Origin: Acidisoma sp. L85
Lineage (GTDB): Bacteria; Pseudomonadota; Alphaproteobacteria; Acetobacterales; Acetobacteraceae
DNA length: 64,000 nt
NCBI RefSeq assembly: GCF_009765865.1
Contig: NZ_LMUQ01000003.1
Span: 19,450-83,449, forward strand
Reading direction: 5' to 3'
The position numbers were made by a program, and so were the translations under genes. Each line of letters starts with the position of its first letter. Position 1 is the stretch's first letter. This document shows positions 50,980 to 60,347 of the stretch, piece after piece. The notes under the pieces were generated by a model. The model saw nothing but the letters and a program-made list of their open reading frames with translations. It was not told the origin of the DNA and did no database searches.

Positions 50980-53127
50980 CTACGGTCCGCCCGACGGCGA
51001 CGCAGGGGGCTGGCTTCTGCATGACTGCGTCGGCAGACGTATTGTAAATCGCGCGCCACTCCCATTTGTTTGGCTCCCAGCAGAGATCTGTCCGCCATGC
51101 GCCTCGATGATTGTGCGACAGATGGGCAGGCCGATGCCCATTCCCGTCGCTTTCGTAGTAAAAAAGCTCTCGAAGAGCCGTCCGGCGTCGTTTACATCAA
51201 TTCCGGGTCCCGTATCCTCGACCTCGAGTAGAATGCCACCGTCTAGTGCCGCGGCTGTGCGGACGGTCAGTATCCGCGTAGGACTATTGTCAAGAGCCAT
51301 AGCTTGGATTCCGTTGATCGCAAGGTTGACGACCACCTGTTGGAGCTGAACGCGGTCGCCCAGAATCTGCGGCAACTCAGAGGCCAGATCTAACGACACG
51401 GTGACCTCATTTCGCTGAAGTTCATGGCGCAGGAAGAGCACCGCCTCCTCAACAATCAAGTTGACACTGACGCTTCTTTGTTCCGGGACGGTTCTGGAAG
51501 CCATTAGCCGAACTCGGTCGATGATGTCAGCGGCCCTCTGAACCTCCGTAGCAGTTCTGGCAGCAAGTTCTCGGACTTCTCCGATGTCGGGCGGGGAGTG
51601 TTCCAGCCAAAGCAAACTCGCCTCAGTATTAGTCCCGATCGCGGTCAAAGGCTGGCTGACTTCGTGAGCGATCGAGGCCGTAAGCTCACCCAAGACGGAA
51701 ACTCGCGCGGCATGAGCGATCTCAGCTTGGACGCGCGCAAGCATGTCCTGTGCTCGGACGCGATCACTGACATCGATCAAACCCACAAGGCTGAGATTTT
51801 GCTCTCCTGGTATAGGGGAGAAAACCGAGAAGAATAGTGCATCAAGGATTGTTCCGTCATGGGCCGGCATCTTGACCAATGCCTCGTAACCCGGCTTTCC
51901 GGAATACCGAGCGGCCGCTGCCTCGCGAAACATGTCACGAGACTCGGTCCAATACCGGGCTACAGAACCTTTAAACTCATCTGCAGATTGCGCACGAAGC
52001 ATACTCACGGTGCGGTCATTGACCTCAACGATCTTTAAGCCGTTTAGGACACGGTCCAATAGCTCGGGATGCGTCTTGAGGTGATCCGAGAAGTCAGTCA
52101 CTCCTTGCGAACGAGCTTCGTCAAAGATGTCAACGACCTCCTGGCCCTCCAGCTGTAGGAGTGCGACAGGTAGAAAGTGGAAAAGGTCCCGGTAGCGCCG
52201 TTCGCTTCGCTCCCGCGCCGTTGTAGCTCTTTTGGCCTGTGTGACGTCCACGACGCCCACTAAGACACGCGTTAGTTCGAGGAGTTGCGGAGGATAAGAG
52301 ACGGCATACAGCGTGTCGTAACGCTGACCCGCGAGAGACAGCAACACGACCTCTGACGAGTAATGGTCCTTCTTCTCGAACACCGCCACGAGGCTCTCCG
52401 CAAACACGCCCAGGCTCTCGTCCGGCCAAAGTCGGTCGAAGCTACGCAGCAGGGTCTCGCGGTTGCCATCACCAAACGTCAGGAAGCTTTGGTCGTTGCA
52501 GCCGGTAATGCGAATCATCTCGAGCAGGCCTCGCACATAGCCGCTGTTGTTCTGGAGAAATGCGCGGAAGTCGACCGCTCCCGAGTCCAACAGTTCTCGC
52601 ACCGACTGCGCGGCTTCAGAGAAATCTAGCTCGAAGAACGATGCCACTGATGACTTGAAAAGACTCTGGTATTGATGCTGGACCCGCTCCAGAGCTTCCT
52701 CCGTCCGCCGGACGTCAGTGATGTCCCTGCTGGTCTCGACAATGTCGATTGGACCTCCAGCGAGGTCGCGCCGAAGGGACCACTTTGCCTTAACAACGAC
52801 CGTTGCTCCGGATTTTGTTCGCCGGACAAATTCCCCTCGCCATATGCCGACCTGGTTTATCTTTTCGAGAATCACCTTCAGGGGCTGCGAGGGAGAACAG
52901 CGGACAGCAGCCTGAATCACTCCTCCGATGACGTCTTCTCGCTTCCACCCGTAGAGGCGTTCTGCTTCCGCGTTCCAAGCTGTCACCCGCATGTCAAGAC
53001 CGAAAACAGCTACGCTCTCCTCCACAAGATCAACCACGTCAACCCGCCGGCTGGCATCCGAGGGTAACTTGTCGCCTGGAATGGCGGAGGAGAGGGATAG
53101 TCGATCAGACATGTGGGATAGGTTCAC
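50980..53127 (-). CDS. PAS-rich sensor histidine kinase (FixL/NodV-like)
   Basis: 715 residues, no membrane segment, so a cytosolic sensor. PAS 1 about 32-140 (FGLDMRVTAWNAEAERLYGW), PAS-like 2 about 150-300, PAS-like 3 about 310-460 (each with the NDxS/RxxLL pattern), then HisKA with H488 in TASIAHEVSQPLTAIGTN and HATPase (about 560-705; VVNLAINGIQAM, EDTGPGID, GMGIGLPICR). The H-box HEVSQPL is that of the NodV/NwsA/FixL branch. None of the PAS domains shows the heme-binding pattern of FixL that I could recognise. Two response-regulator genes follow upstream in the same direction and are likely partners. Confidence 0.9.
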   Translation of the reverse strand: MNLSHMSDRLSLSSAIPGDKLPSDASRRVDVVDLVEESVAVFGLDMRVTAWNAEAERLYGWKREDVIGGVIQAAVRCSPSQPLKVILEKINQVGIWRGEFVRRTKSGATVVVKAKWSLRRDLAGGPIDIVETSRDITDVRRTEEALERVQHQYQSLFKSSVASFFELDFSEAAQSVRELLDSGAVDFRAFLQNNSGYVRGLLEMIRITGCNDQSFLTFGDGNRETLLRSFDRLWPDESLGVFAESLVAVFEKKDHYSSEVVLLSLAGQRYDTLYAVSYPPQLLELTRVLVGVVDVTQAKRATTARERSERRYRDLFHFLPVALLQLEGQEVVDIFDEARSQGVTDFSDHLKTHPELLDRVLNGLKIVEVNDRTVSMLRAQSADEFKGSVARYWTESRDMFREAAAARYSGKPGYEALVKMPAHDGTILDALFFSVFSPIPGEQNLSLVGLIDVSDRVRAQDMLARVQAEIAHAARVSVLGELTASIAHEVSQPLTAIGTNTEASLLWLEHSPPDIGEVRELAARTATEVQRAADIIDRVRLMASRTVPEQRSVSVNLIVEEAVLFLRHELQRNEVTVSLDLASELPQILGDRVQLQQVVVNLAINGIQAMALDNSPTRILTVRTAAALDGGILLEVEDTGPGIDVNDAGRLFESFFTTKATGMGIGLPICRTIIEAHGGQISAGSQTNGSGARFTIRLPTQSCRSQPPASPSGGP

Positions 53128-53154
53128 CTTCTTACGACGCCGGCCTTATCGACG

Positions 53155-53541
53155 TCATCCGGCAAGCGCTCGTTGGACGCATTCGATCAATGCCGATGCC
53201 TTGAAAGGCTTGCGGAGCAGGCAGAAGGCCCCGCTCGAAACTGCTAAACTTTGCAGTCGCTGTTCGACTCTTGCGGTGATCATGATCACGGGTATTTTGC
53301 AGTCTTGAGCGTCAAGGCGTCGTTTTAATTCTATCCCATTTAACCCCGGCATCTGGATATCTGTTATGATGCATTGCGAGGCTTCATGGCTTAGATCCTT
53401 CAGGAATGCCTCCGCGGAGCTGAAAGCGCAGACTCTGAACCCCTTTGCCCGCATCAGGCCAGCCACCGCAGAGAGTGTTGCCTCGTCATCGTCAATGATC
53501 GAGATCAGCGAGTCTTTCACGACTGTCGCCCTTTGTGACAT
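53155..53541 (-). CDS. receiver-only response regulator
   Basis: About 128 residues from ATG 53541 (the frame can start at 53589). A receiver domain with acidic pocket D17-D18-D19, phosphoacceptor D61 in CIITDIQMPG, MITAR and LRKPF. No output domain. It ends 27 bp before the kinase gene and so probably is translated with it. It may act as a phosphate sink or intermediate between the PAS kinase and the FixJ-type regulator upstream. Confidence 0.87.
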   Translation of the reverse strand: MSQRATVVKDSLISIIDDDEATLSAVAGLMRAKGFRVCAFSSAEAFLKDLSHEASQCIITDIQMPGLNGIELKRRLDAQDCKIPVIMITARVEQRLQSLAVSSGAFCLLRKPFKASALIECVQRALAG

Positions 53542-53676
53542 ACAGTGCCGCCCCGGAAGATGGCTTACGGTCGAGGATAAGATTCGCATGATAATCTTCG
53601 AAAGAACACCATCTCTAGGTGTTACGGCCGCAGCGCCCTGTTGTGAACCGCTGAAGGAGCATGGAGAAAGGCGCTT

Positions 53677-54312
53677 CTATGGGTCGGTACGAGGGCGAGA
53701 ACCGGCCGTCCGCAGCATTTCCGTCATTTTCACAAGGTCGGCTACTGAGCTTGCCCCCATCTTCTTCATAGCGGAGCCCCGATGAATCTTAACGGTCACC
53801 TCGCTGAGCTGAAGTGTAGCAGCCATTTGCTTATTCATCTTCCCTGCAGTGACGAGAGCGACGACTTGCGCCTCACGAGGCGTTAGCGTCGCGTATCGCT
53901 GCTTGACTATATTAACTTCACGGTCCTCCATGCGACGTGCAAAGTCGCGGGAAAGAGCGGTCGAAACTGCATCTAGGACGTCTTGATGTCGAACGGGCTT
54001 GGTTAGGAAGTCTACTGCACCAGCCTTCATTCCCCTCACGGACATCTGAACGTCGCCGTAGCCCGTCATCAAGATAATAGGGATGTGGATTCCCTTCTGC
54101 TGGAGCGATGTTTGGAAGTCGAGGCCATTGGTCCCTGGAAGGCGAACATCCAGCAGAAGGCAAGACGGAACGGCGGGCAAAACGCTTCCGAGAAATTCAC
54201 TGGCCGACCCATAAAGGCGCGCTTCATTTCCGACCGAGCGGACGAGGCTCCCTAGTGCCGAGCGTACTGCCTCGTCATCGTCGATAATATGTACTAAGCC
54301 AGTTTCGGCCAT
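53677..54312 (-). CDS. FixJ/NodW-class response regulator
   Basis: 211 residues: receiver (1-125, D10-D12 pocket in HIIDDDEAV, D55 in CLLLDVRLPG, K in LTKPV) and a LuxR-type helix-turn-helix (about 140-198: LTPREAQVVALVTAGKMNKQ, LSEVTVKIHRGSAMKKMGAS). This is the FixJ/NodW/NwsB/StyR class, which dimerises on phosphorylation and activates sigma-70 promoters. It is the second FixJ-type DNA-binding protein in the window and another candidate reader of the boxes in the left part, though no box was seen near its own genes. Confidence 0.92.
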   Translation of the reverse strand: MAETGLVHIIDDDEAVRSALGSLVRSVGNEARLYGSASEFLGSVLPAVPSCLLLDVRLPGTNGLDFQTSLQQKGIHIPIILMTGYGDVQMSVRGMKAGAVDFLTKPVRHQDVLDAVSTALSRDFARRMEDREVNIVKQRYATLTPREAQVVALVTAGKMNKQMAATLQLSEVTVKIHRGSAMKKMGASSVADLVKMTEMLRTAGSRPRTDP

Positions 54313-54452
54313 GACGTAGGATACCAGGGGGAGCGACTTTCGGCGATGACTTGTCCGCTAGGGCGCCTAAGGGCCTTCACCCAGACACGCTCTTCGGTAA
54401 AGCCTGGGATGTCGGACCGTTTGAAATCAGTCATAGCCAGAGATACCTATGG

Positions 54453-54836
54453 CTATCCGAAGAACAGCTCAGCCATCGCGACATCGGAGAGGTAGGTGTC
54501 CAACCTGGCCAGTTTGTCACCCCGGAAACTGAAGACGGCCACGACCTGCTCGTCGAGGAGTCGTCCGTCCCTATTTCCCGTATTGTGTAGAAGGAAACTC
54601 ACTCCACTGAACCCGAACACCGCATGGAGAATCTCGACCTTGACGCCGAAGGAAGCGATCGTCTGAGCGCGCTTCATGACGCCCTCGACGCCGCGGGCCT
54701 CTCCGGAAATCGAGCTGGACCCGGGGAAACTCCATACAAAATCATCGACCGCAACTTTTCTGATCACATCAGCATTAGGACGGCTCAGGACTGAAAGGAA
54801 CGTCTGCCCCAGTTCTTGTCGTTTCTCAGTAGTCAT
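54453..54836 (-). CDS. SnoaL/NTF2-fold protein 2
   Basis: 127 residues from ATG 54836, which follows GGAAGATCAAAC; the longer frame to 54986 lacks a site. NTF2-like pattern: long N-terminal helix (GQTFLSVLSRPNADVIRKVAVDDFVWSFPGS), strand pair FLLHNTGNRDGRLLDEQVVAVFSFRGDKLARLDTYLS and short tail. It probably binds or converts a small hydrophobic molecule; partner unknown. Lies between the response regulator and a broken kinase remnant. Confidence 0.78.
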   Translation of the reverse strand: MTTEKRQELGQTFLSVLSRPNADVIRKVAVDDFVWSFPGSSSISGEARGVEGVMKRAQTIASFGVKVEILHAVFGFSGVSFLLHNTGNRDGRLLDEQVVAVFSFRGDKLARLDTYLSDVAMAELFFG

Positions 54837-55038
54837 GTTTGATCTTCCATGCGACCATTCTCGCAGTGAGGTCCCGCCTATCGATCTCCGGGACGCTGCC
54901 CAGGTACAGGGGAGTCTAGGCGCAAATCGTCGCCTGACAATCCACTCTACAGATAGGTTGTCATATACACATGTATGATTTCCCACCGGCGTTCCGGCAA
55001 GCCTCGCTGATCAAGTCGTTGAGCTGGATTGGGCAAGC

Positions 55039-55425
55039 CTACTCGGCTCTGTAAGCCAGAGCCAAGTAGGCTTGCTTGGCAATCGCAGCTGCCCTACGTG
55101 CGTCTGCCGCCATGCCTAGGATCAGCCTGCGCGCGCTATCTATATCTGCCGGCTCTTGGTCCAACCAATGGACCGCTGTCTCGCCAGCAAGAACAATCGC
55201 GGCTAACGGTTGATTCACTTGATAGGCCATTGTTGCGGCCATCTCCTTTAGCGGATCGCCCGACTGACTTCCGTCCGTGATGGCGCGTGAAAGCCCTGCA
55301 AAGGGCTCATCCTGCTTCGCATGATGCTGCGATGGAGGGCGTTCCACGATACCTCCAAATGGGTTTGCCGTTCCGGATCCGACGAGGGCCACCATAGTCG
55401 ATGGCGGCGGAAATCCGTGGTGCAA
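55039..55425 (-). pseudogene. HisKA remnant with His-to-Tyr change
   Basis: 128-residue frame. The middle MAATMAYQVNQPLAAIVLAG followed by AVHWLDQEPADIDSARRLI matches the dimerisation helix of the kinase at 50980-53127 (TASIAHEVSQPLTAIG...WLEHSPPDIGEVREL), but the phospho-accepting His is Tyr (AYQVNQPL) and the ATPase domain is absent. It cannot autophosphorylate. It may be a degraded duplicate, or a dominant dimerisation partner; the first is simpler. Confidence 0.6.
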
Positions 55426-55522
55426 CCGCGCCTCGGACCAGGTTCATGTGACTTTTATGCAATTTCGCCCCAGCGAGCGGTGAGTAGCGAGCACCGGGTC
55501 AAGCGGATTGTTAATGTCGGGT

Positions 55523-56503
55523 CTAATCGAGACGCGCAGCGCGCCAGGCTCGCGGAGCTGTTCCGACAATGGTTGAGAAGACCCGTGTAAAATGGCTTGG
55601 GTTAGCAAATCCACACGCTGCGGCTATTTGGGCGAGAGACAGCCGCGATGTGAGCAGTAGCTCTTTCGATAGCTCTACCCGGGCTTCGATAAGCCACTGA
55701 TGCGGGGTCTTTCCCGTTGTCCATCTGAATGCGCGAAAGAAATGGCCGCGAGAAAGGCCGCATTCTTCAGCGAGTTTTTCGACTGAAATCGCGCCGACGA
55801 TGTGCGCTTGCATCAGTTCCTTGGCTTTATGTTCCTGCCGGGGGGTCAGTCCGCCTCGGCGGAATGCGCGCCGCCCAGCCAGACGCGCATAGTGGTAGAC
55901 AAAGCGCGACTGCAGCTCGAAGGCGATCTGGTCGACCAAGAGCTGGCTTGCTTCTGCTGGTCGCTCGAGCCAACCCATGATAGAAGAAGCAAGTCCTGCT
56001 ACAACCTGATCGGAGAACGCCTTTCCGGAATCGATACTGCAGCCGTCGACACGTGGCAGCTCGTGTTCATCAGTAAAGTCGTTTAAGGCCTGGCGCGGCA
56101 AGTACAAGTAAATGAAGTCAAGGGGCTCCCGGATGTCGGCGCGTATCCCCCGCTGAAGATCGTAGAAATGGACCTGTCCGGGCTGTATCGGGTCCCATTT
56201 TGTGGGTCGCTCGCCTACCCACAACTCGCTCTTTGAGAACTCTTTTCTCAAATAGGCCAGAACAAAAGCCTCTTGGGGCGGAACTTGTAGCATGCCATGA
56301 CCGATGCCCGAGTGGACTATCCGGGCGGCGGCAAACGGACCATTCTTCACCCCCGCCACCATGGGTGGATCTGGCTCGTCGGTTCGAAAATTCTTGGAGA
56401 ATGCTTCCCCCGCCGAACTCCCGCTGGTCATCCTTACTACCCCCTGCGCAGCAGCTAGAGGTATAGCCGGGCCCTGGGCAAGGTGTTTTTGACCCATTCC
56501 CAT
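55523..56503 (-). CDS. AraC-family transcription regulator
   Basis: 326 residues with an N-terminal ligand domain and a C-terminal double helix-turn-helix (about 225-322): ISVEKLAEECGLSRGHFFRAFRWTTGKTPHQWL and LSLAQIAAACGFANPSHFTRVFSTIVGTAPRAWR. It probably controls neighbouring catabolic genes on the same strand. Start uncertain: ATG 56503 or ATG 56431, the latter after a GGGGGTAGTAAGG stretch. Effector unknown; aromatic or hydrophobic compound would fit the muconolactone-isomerase-like gene, which is inference. Confidence 0.9.
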   Translation of the reverse strand: MGMGQKHLAQGPAIPLAAAQGVVRMTSGSSAGEAFSKNFRTDEPDPPMVAGVKNGPFAAARIVHSGIGHGMLQVPPQEAFVLAYLRKEFSKSELWVGERPTKWDPIQPGQVHFYDLQRGIRADIREPLDFIYLYLPRQALNDFTDEHELPRVDGCSIDSGKAFSDQVVAGLASSIMGWLERPAEASQLLVDQIAFELQSRFVYHYARLAGRRAFRRGGLTPRQEHKAKELMQAHIVGAISVEKLAEECGLSRGHFFRAFRWTTGKTPHQWLIEARVELSKELLLTSRLSLAQIAAACGFANPSHFTRVFSTIVGTAPRAWRAARLD

Positions 56504-56779
56504 TGGAGACCTGGATTGGCCCGAGATCTACTGCCAACAGGAGCCTGGGCCCGTCAACAGCAACCAATCTGGATCCACAACACGACTATGGACATCGAAT
56601 CCGCGAGCTTACTACGCCTTGCGCTGCACCGGCGCTCTTTCCCCAAAGGCGCGCGCTTTTCCCTCCGTCAGCGTTTGGTCTTTGCTCGAACAGTGCCGAC
56701 GGTGAATCTCATATGAATAGACCTACCCAAGATCATGAGGATTCGCGGCGGCCATAAGTTGGTTATAGAGCGTCCAGTG

Positions 56780-57610
56780 CTACAGCCTGGCGTATCCGTC
56801 CTGGATCCAGTCAGATGCCAGCCGGCCGTATTCGGCCGCGGCGTCTTCCCAAGCGAAGTGTCCACAGTCGAGGATGTCGAGTTTGCTTTTTGGTAGTCCC
56901 CTGTGTAGTCCCTCCGCGTTCGAAACTGGAACGTAAGGATCGAATTTGCCCGCGATAATCTCGCAGGGCGTATTAATCGCGGATAGCCGGGTGGCGAGAC
57001 GCGGAAGCGCTTGTGGGTAGTGTCGGACAAAAGCGACCGACTGAAGGAATCGATCTCCCTTGTAAGACGCCAAATAGTCTTCCAAGACGTAGTCAGGCAG
57101 GTCGTAGTTTTTCAGATTTTGCACCGCTCCACGGACGAATTGCGCACCTGTCATGTTCCTGAAGGGATCAATAGAAGGTGCGTTGACCAATTCCTCTAGA
57201 ATGTCGCCGATGTCGCTGGGATCAGTCGCGCCACCGCCGATGATCATGCTCTTGAAGAGCTCGGGGTGGTTGGCAGCCGCATAGAGTAAGGACGGAGTAC
57301 CAATGTCCGGCCCCACGGCATGGGGCTGGCGAAGCCTGAAAGCCGCCAGAATGTGCGGGATGAAGTCCCCCATCGCCTCGGGCGCCATGATGCCGGGGCG
57401 ACCCTCGGAGCGACCAAAGCCAGGCAGGTCGACGGCGACGACCGGTCCCAGCGCAGTGAAGACGTCCCATGTCGGCAGATAGGTGTAGATACTTTCGGGC
57501 CAGGTCCCAAGAAGCAGAATGGGATGGCCGGTTGCGGCCTCGCTCGTTGCGTATCGGATCTTCAAGCCATCGATGATCTTGAATTGAAGGCTGCCCAAAC
57601 TCGCTGACAT
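56780..57610 (-). CDS. alpha/beta hydrolase with Asp-type nucleophile elbow
   Basis: 276 residues from ATG 57610 (AGGACCACAGTC before it); the frame's TTG at 57646 is less likely. Oxyanion region LLLGTWPES, then VAVDLPGFGRSEG, nucleophile elbow VGPDIGTPSLLYA, and the C-terminal His in DCGHFAWED. The elbow has Asp (G-x-D-x-G), as in haloalkane dehalogenases and epoxide hydrolases, rather than the Ser of esterases. Cytosolic, no signal. Substrate unknown. Same direction as the SnoaL-like gene upstream. Confidence 0.87.
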   Translation of the reverse strand: MSASLGSLQFKIIDGLKIRYATSEAATGHPILLLGTWPESIYTYLPTWDVFTALGPVVAVDLPGFGRSEGRPGIMAPEAMGDFIPHILAAFRLRQPHAVGPDIGTPSLLYAAANHPELFKSMIIGGGATDPSDIGDILEELVNAPSIDPFRNMTGAQFVRGAVQNLKNYDLPDYVLEDYLASYKGDRFLQSVAFVRHYPQALPRLATRLSAINTPCEIIAGKFDPYVPVSNAEGLHRGLPKSKLDILDCGHFAWEDAAAEYGRLASDWIQDGYARL

Positions 57611-57688
57611 GACTGTGGTCCTATCGGCACTAGGATTCGTTTCCAACGACTTCTCTTAAACTGTCCGCGACAGAGTCTCCTTACATCC

Positions 57689-58090
57689 TCAGAACATCGT
57701 GTTCTCGTTCAGTGAAGTATCCGGAATTGCCTGAATGACATCCCAGTGCTCCACGATCTTGCCTTTTTCCAGCCTGAAAATATCGATGATAGCGTCGCCG
57801 TTCTTGCCGAAGAACCCTGTCCAATGGCAGTGAAGAACGACGAACTCTCCATCCGCGAAGACGCGCTTGATCTCGCCACGGGTTTTCGGGTAGTTGCCCA
57901 CGATCCACTTGACGTAGCTTCTCAGTCCATTGAACCCGTCGGCCGCGAACGGGGTATGTTGCGTGTAGGACTTCCCACCATAGAGCTGAACAGCCGTATC
58001 AACATCTCCCTCGAAGAGGGCTTTTTGATAAAAAGCAACGACAATCTTCTTGTTCTCTTCCAATTTAGTGCTCTCAGCCGGCATGGCCAT
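57689..58090 (-). CDS. SnoaL/NTF2-fold protein 3
   Basis: 133 residues; clear SnoaL-like pattern: NKKIVVAFYQKALFEGDVDTAVQLYGGKSYTQHTPFAADGFNGL, then KRVFADGEFVVLHCHWTGFF and IIDIFRLEKGKIVEHWDVIQAIP. The HTP and HWDV segments match the predicted SnoaL-like polyketide-cyclase / ester-cyclase group. Either ATG 58090 or ATG 58084 (GAGGGAG 8 nt before it) starts it. Ends 78 bp before the alpha/beta hydrolase gene, so probably co-transcribed. Confidence 0.85.
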   Translation of the reverse strand: MAMPAESTKLEENKKIVVAFYQKALFEGDVDTAVQLYGGKSYTQHTPFAADGFNGLRSYVKWIVGNYPKTRGEIKRVFADGEFVVLHCHWTGFFGKNGDAIIDIFRLEKGKIVEHWDVIQAIPDTSLNENTMF

Positions 58091-58215
58091 CTCCCTCGCA
58101 ATGGATAATTCTCATGTGCGCAGCGTGGGTGGACGGAACTATTCCAGCAATTGAACTCATGTTTTGGTCAGATAATACCTGCATATAGGTCCGCCCGCGA
58201 TCGAGTCTCAAGACC

Positions 58216-59772
58216 CTAAACACGCTGCCATAGGTATCCGGAGGAGATTGTGAGTTCGAGATGGTCGAGTTCCTCCTCGAGTTGATGGAACACATGATCA
58301 CCAATCGCGCGGCGGCGTCGCAACTCGATTAGGCGGGAGCGCTGTATTTTTATGACCGATCGATTTAGTGCGGTACGATCATCCCGATGCTCGGAGCCCA
58401 GGCTCCCCGTCCCAGCCTTCCATTGTGCCCGAATTCCGTCGCGCAGTGCTTCCGCAGCCGGCTCCGAACTCCTTTCGAGCGCCTGAATGGCGGACGTCGC
58501 GAGCTCCGCCCTTGCCCGGCGCATCTCCATTTCCGGGGTCACCTCGTCATGCGCGCCAAGAAGTAAGAGAAGGGGACGCAGCGTCATTCCCTGTATGACG
58601 AGCGTGCCAAGTGTCACAAAAAATCCGGTAAAAACCAGGAGTGAACGATCAGGAAAACCCTGAGGAAGGGCCAAGGCGCCGGCAAGAGTGACAATTCCCC
58701 GCATGCCGCACTAGGAGATGATCAGACCACCTTGCCATGTCGCCTTCGACCCAGGAGGCATCAGAATCCCGTTGCGTCCAAGGCTGGTGCGAGCCAGCGT
58801 GTTGTAGAACATCGCCCAGATGATGCGGACACCAATCACTGTGGTAAGGACCGCTCCCGCGAACCAGAACCAACTCTTCAGCTGTGTAGCGGGTGCGGCA
58901 GCCAATATCGGTCGTAGTTCAAGACCAATAAAGACGAAAGCGAAAGCGTTCAAGGCTAGGACGGCGGTCTTCCAAACCGCCTGGGAGGGGCGACGAAGGC
59001 GGGCGGGCAACTGCACCGGCGAATACACTCCCAGCGTCAATGCATAGGAAACGACTGCCAGAACGGCAGACATGTCAAGAGCATCCGCGAGCAACCAAAC
59101 GCCGAAGCTGCTGACGAACTGGATTATAATCGCATTCTGGATGTCGTTCATGCGACGCGTCAGCCAAATATTCGCCACTGCGAGAAGAGGGCCGATGATA
59201 ACGGCGCCGAGAACGGAAACAAGGAAGACCGGCGCGACGGACCATGCATGGAAGTGTCCGCCCCCTACCACGGCTCCAACGGAGAAGCGATAGACAAGCA
59301 GGGACGAGGCGTCATTGAGGAGGGATTCCCCCTCCAGCGCCACCGCTATTCGCCGTGGCGCATTGAGGTGACGAAGAATAACCGCTGCGGCCGCGGCATC
59401 GGGAGGCGCGACAATGGCTCCCAACGCGATCGCAGCGCTCAATGGGAGCCCCGGTACGAACTGGTGTGCCACAAAGGCGACGGCGACCGTAGTGAGGCCA
59501 ACGGCACAAAACACGAGACATGTGATGACGACCCAGTAGGCTTTCAGATCATGGGACGAGACATCATAGGCAGCGTCGACAAGCGCCGGCGCGACGAGGA
59601 GTGCCAGTACCAGCTCAGGATCCAGGCTGATCGGAATCGATATCGGCGATAGTGCTAGCGCGACTCCGCCCAGCGCCAGGAGGGCGGGATAGGGGATATG
59701 CATCTTGCCAGCGAATGCGGAAATTAAGACAGACCCCGCTAGCAGGGCAAGCACCGCCACGAAAATCGTCAT
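58216..59772 (-). pseudogene. CPA1 Na+/H+ antiporter interrupted by an amber codon
   Basis: One antiporter read through two pieces (59772-58711 and 58704-58216) in the same frame. Twelve-helix CPA1 (NhaP/YjcE) pattern: APPDAAAAAVILRHLNAPRRIAVALEGESLLNDASSLLVYRF holds the double-Asp-type ion site region. The frame stops at TAG 58713-58711 exactly where the family has Trp (GLIIS-stop-CGMRGIVTLAGALALP; family VISWxGMRGxVTLAxALALP), a TGG-to-TAG change. The rest, including the cytoplasmic tail, is intact, so the mutation is recent, suppressed or a base error. An internal ATG at 58704 would give only the last helices. Confidence 0.85.
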
Positions 59773-60239
59773 CGACCGTTCTCATGGAAATCGGCCGAGA
59801 CGGCCTTTCGGCCTGGCGAATCAAACATTATGGTGTGCCGCCAGAGCCGCATTCCAAGGCGCGGAGCCCGTATATGTATCAACTGGCGCAGGCGCCCATC
59901 CGACACGGTCCAACAATGCACAAAAGGTGCCGACATCGTACGATCGAATCTCTTCGTGAGCCCGAAGTAATTCCCGAATGCGACGACACGGTCTCCTTCC
60001 GTGATGAATTCCCCCGGAACGGTTCGAAACTCCTTGAAATCCCTCTGCATCGGCTCGAAAAGTCTGGTCGCCACCGCGGTCACCAGCGCGGTCACGCCGC
60101 GCAACGTTCCATTAAAATACGGTGTGCGCTCGGCTTCCGTCCATTCGATCTCCGGATCAAGAAGCTTGATCGCCTGTGGTTCGTCACCCACCGCGGGCAG
60201 GGAATAGAACTCCCGCACTACCTGTAAGGCTTCGCCCAT
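59769..60239 (-). CDS. SnoaL/NTF2-fold protein 4, tail probably frameshifted
   Basis: 156 residues: MGEALQVVREFYSLPAVGDEPQAIKLLDPEIEWTEAE and FITEGDRVVAFGNYFGLTKRFDRTMSAPFVHCWTVSDGRLRQL are the SnoaL-like pattern. After RQL the frame gives an unlike tail that overlaps the antiporter start by 4 nt. A one-base change near 59880 would instead give YTGSAPWNAALAAHHNV and a stop, the usual short ending. The functional part is therefore about 135 residues. ATG 60239 follows GGAGAGACG. Confidence 0.75.
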   Translation of the reverse strand: MGEALQVVREFYSLPAVGDEPQAIKLLDPEIEWTEAERTPYFNGTLRGVTALVTAVATRLFEPMQRDFKEFRTVPGEFITEGDRVVAFGNYFGLTKRFDRTMSAPFVHCWTVSDGRLRQLIHIRAPRLGMRLWRHTIMFDSPGRKAVSADFHENGR

Positions 60240-60347
60240 CGTCTCTCCGCTCTTGCATTGCGCGCCTCGACGTCAGATCGCTCTTCATCTGCGCCAATCT
60301 AGCGATCCGCTTACTCACATAGAACGAGTGCTGGCCGAGTTGATCCT

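Noticed and set aside
53605..53630. TCTAGGTGTTACGGCC near the response regulators, resembling the start of a box.
   Set aside because: The TTTCCGA core is missing, so it does not extend the regulon to the right part.
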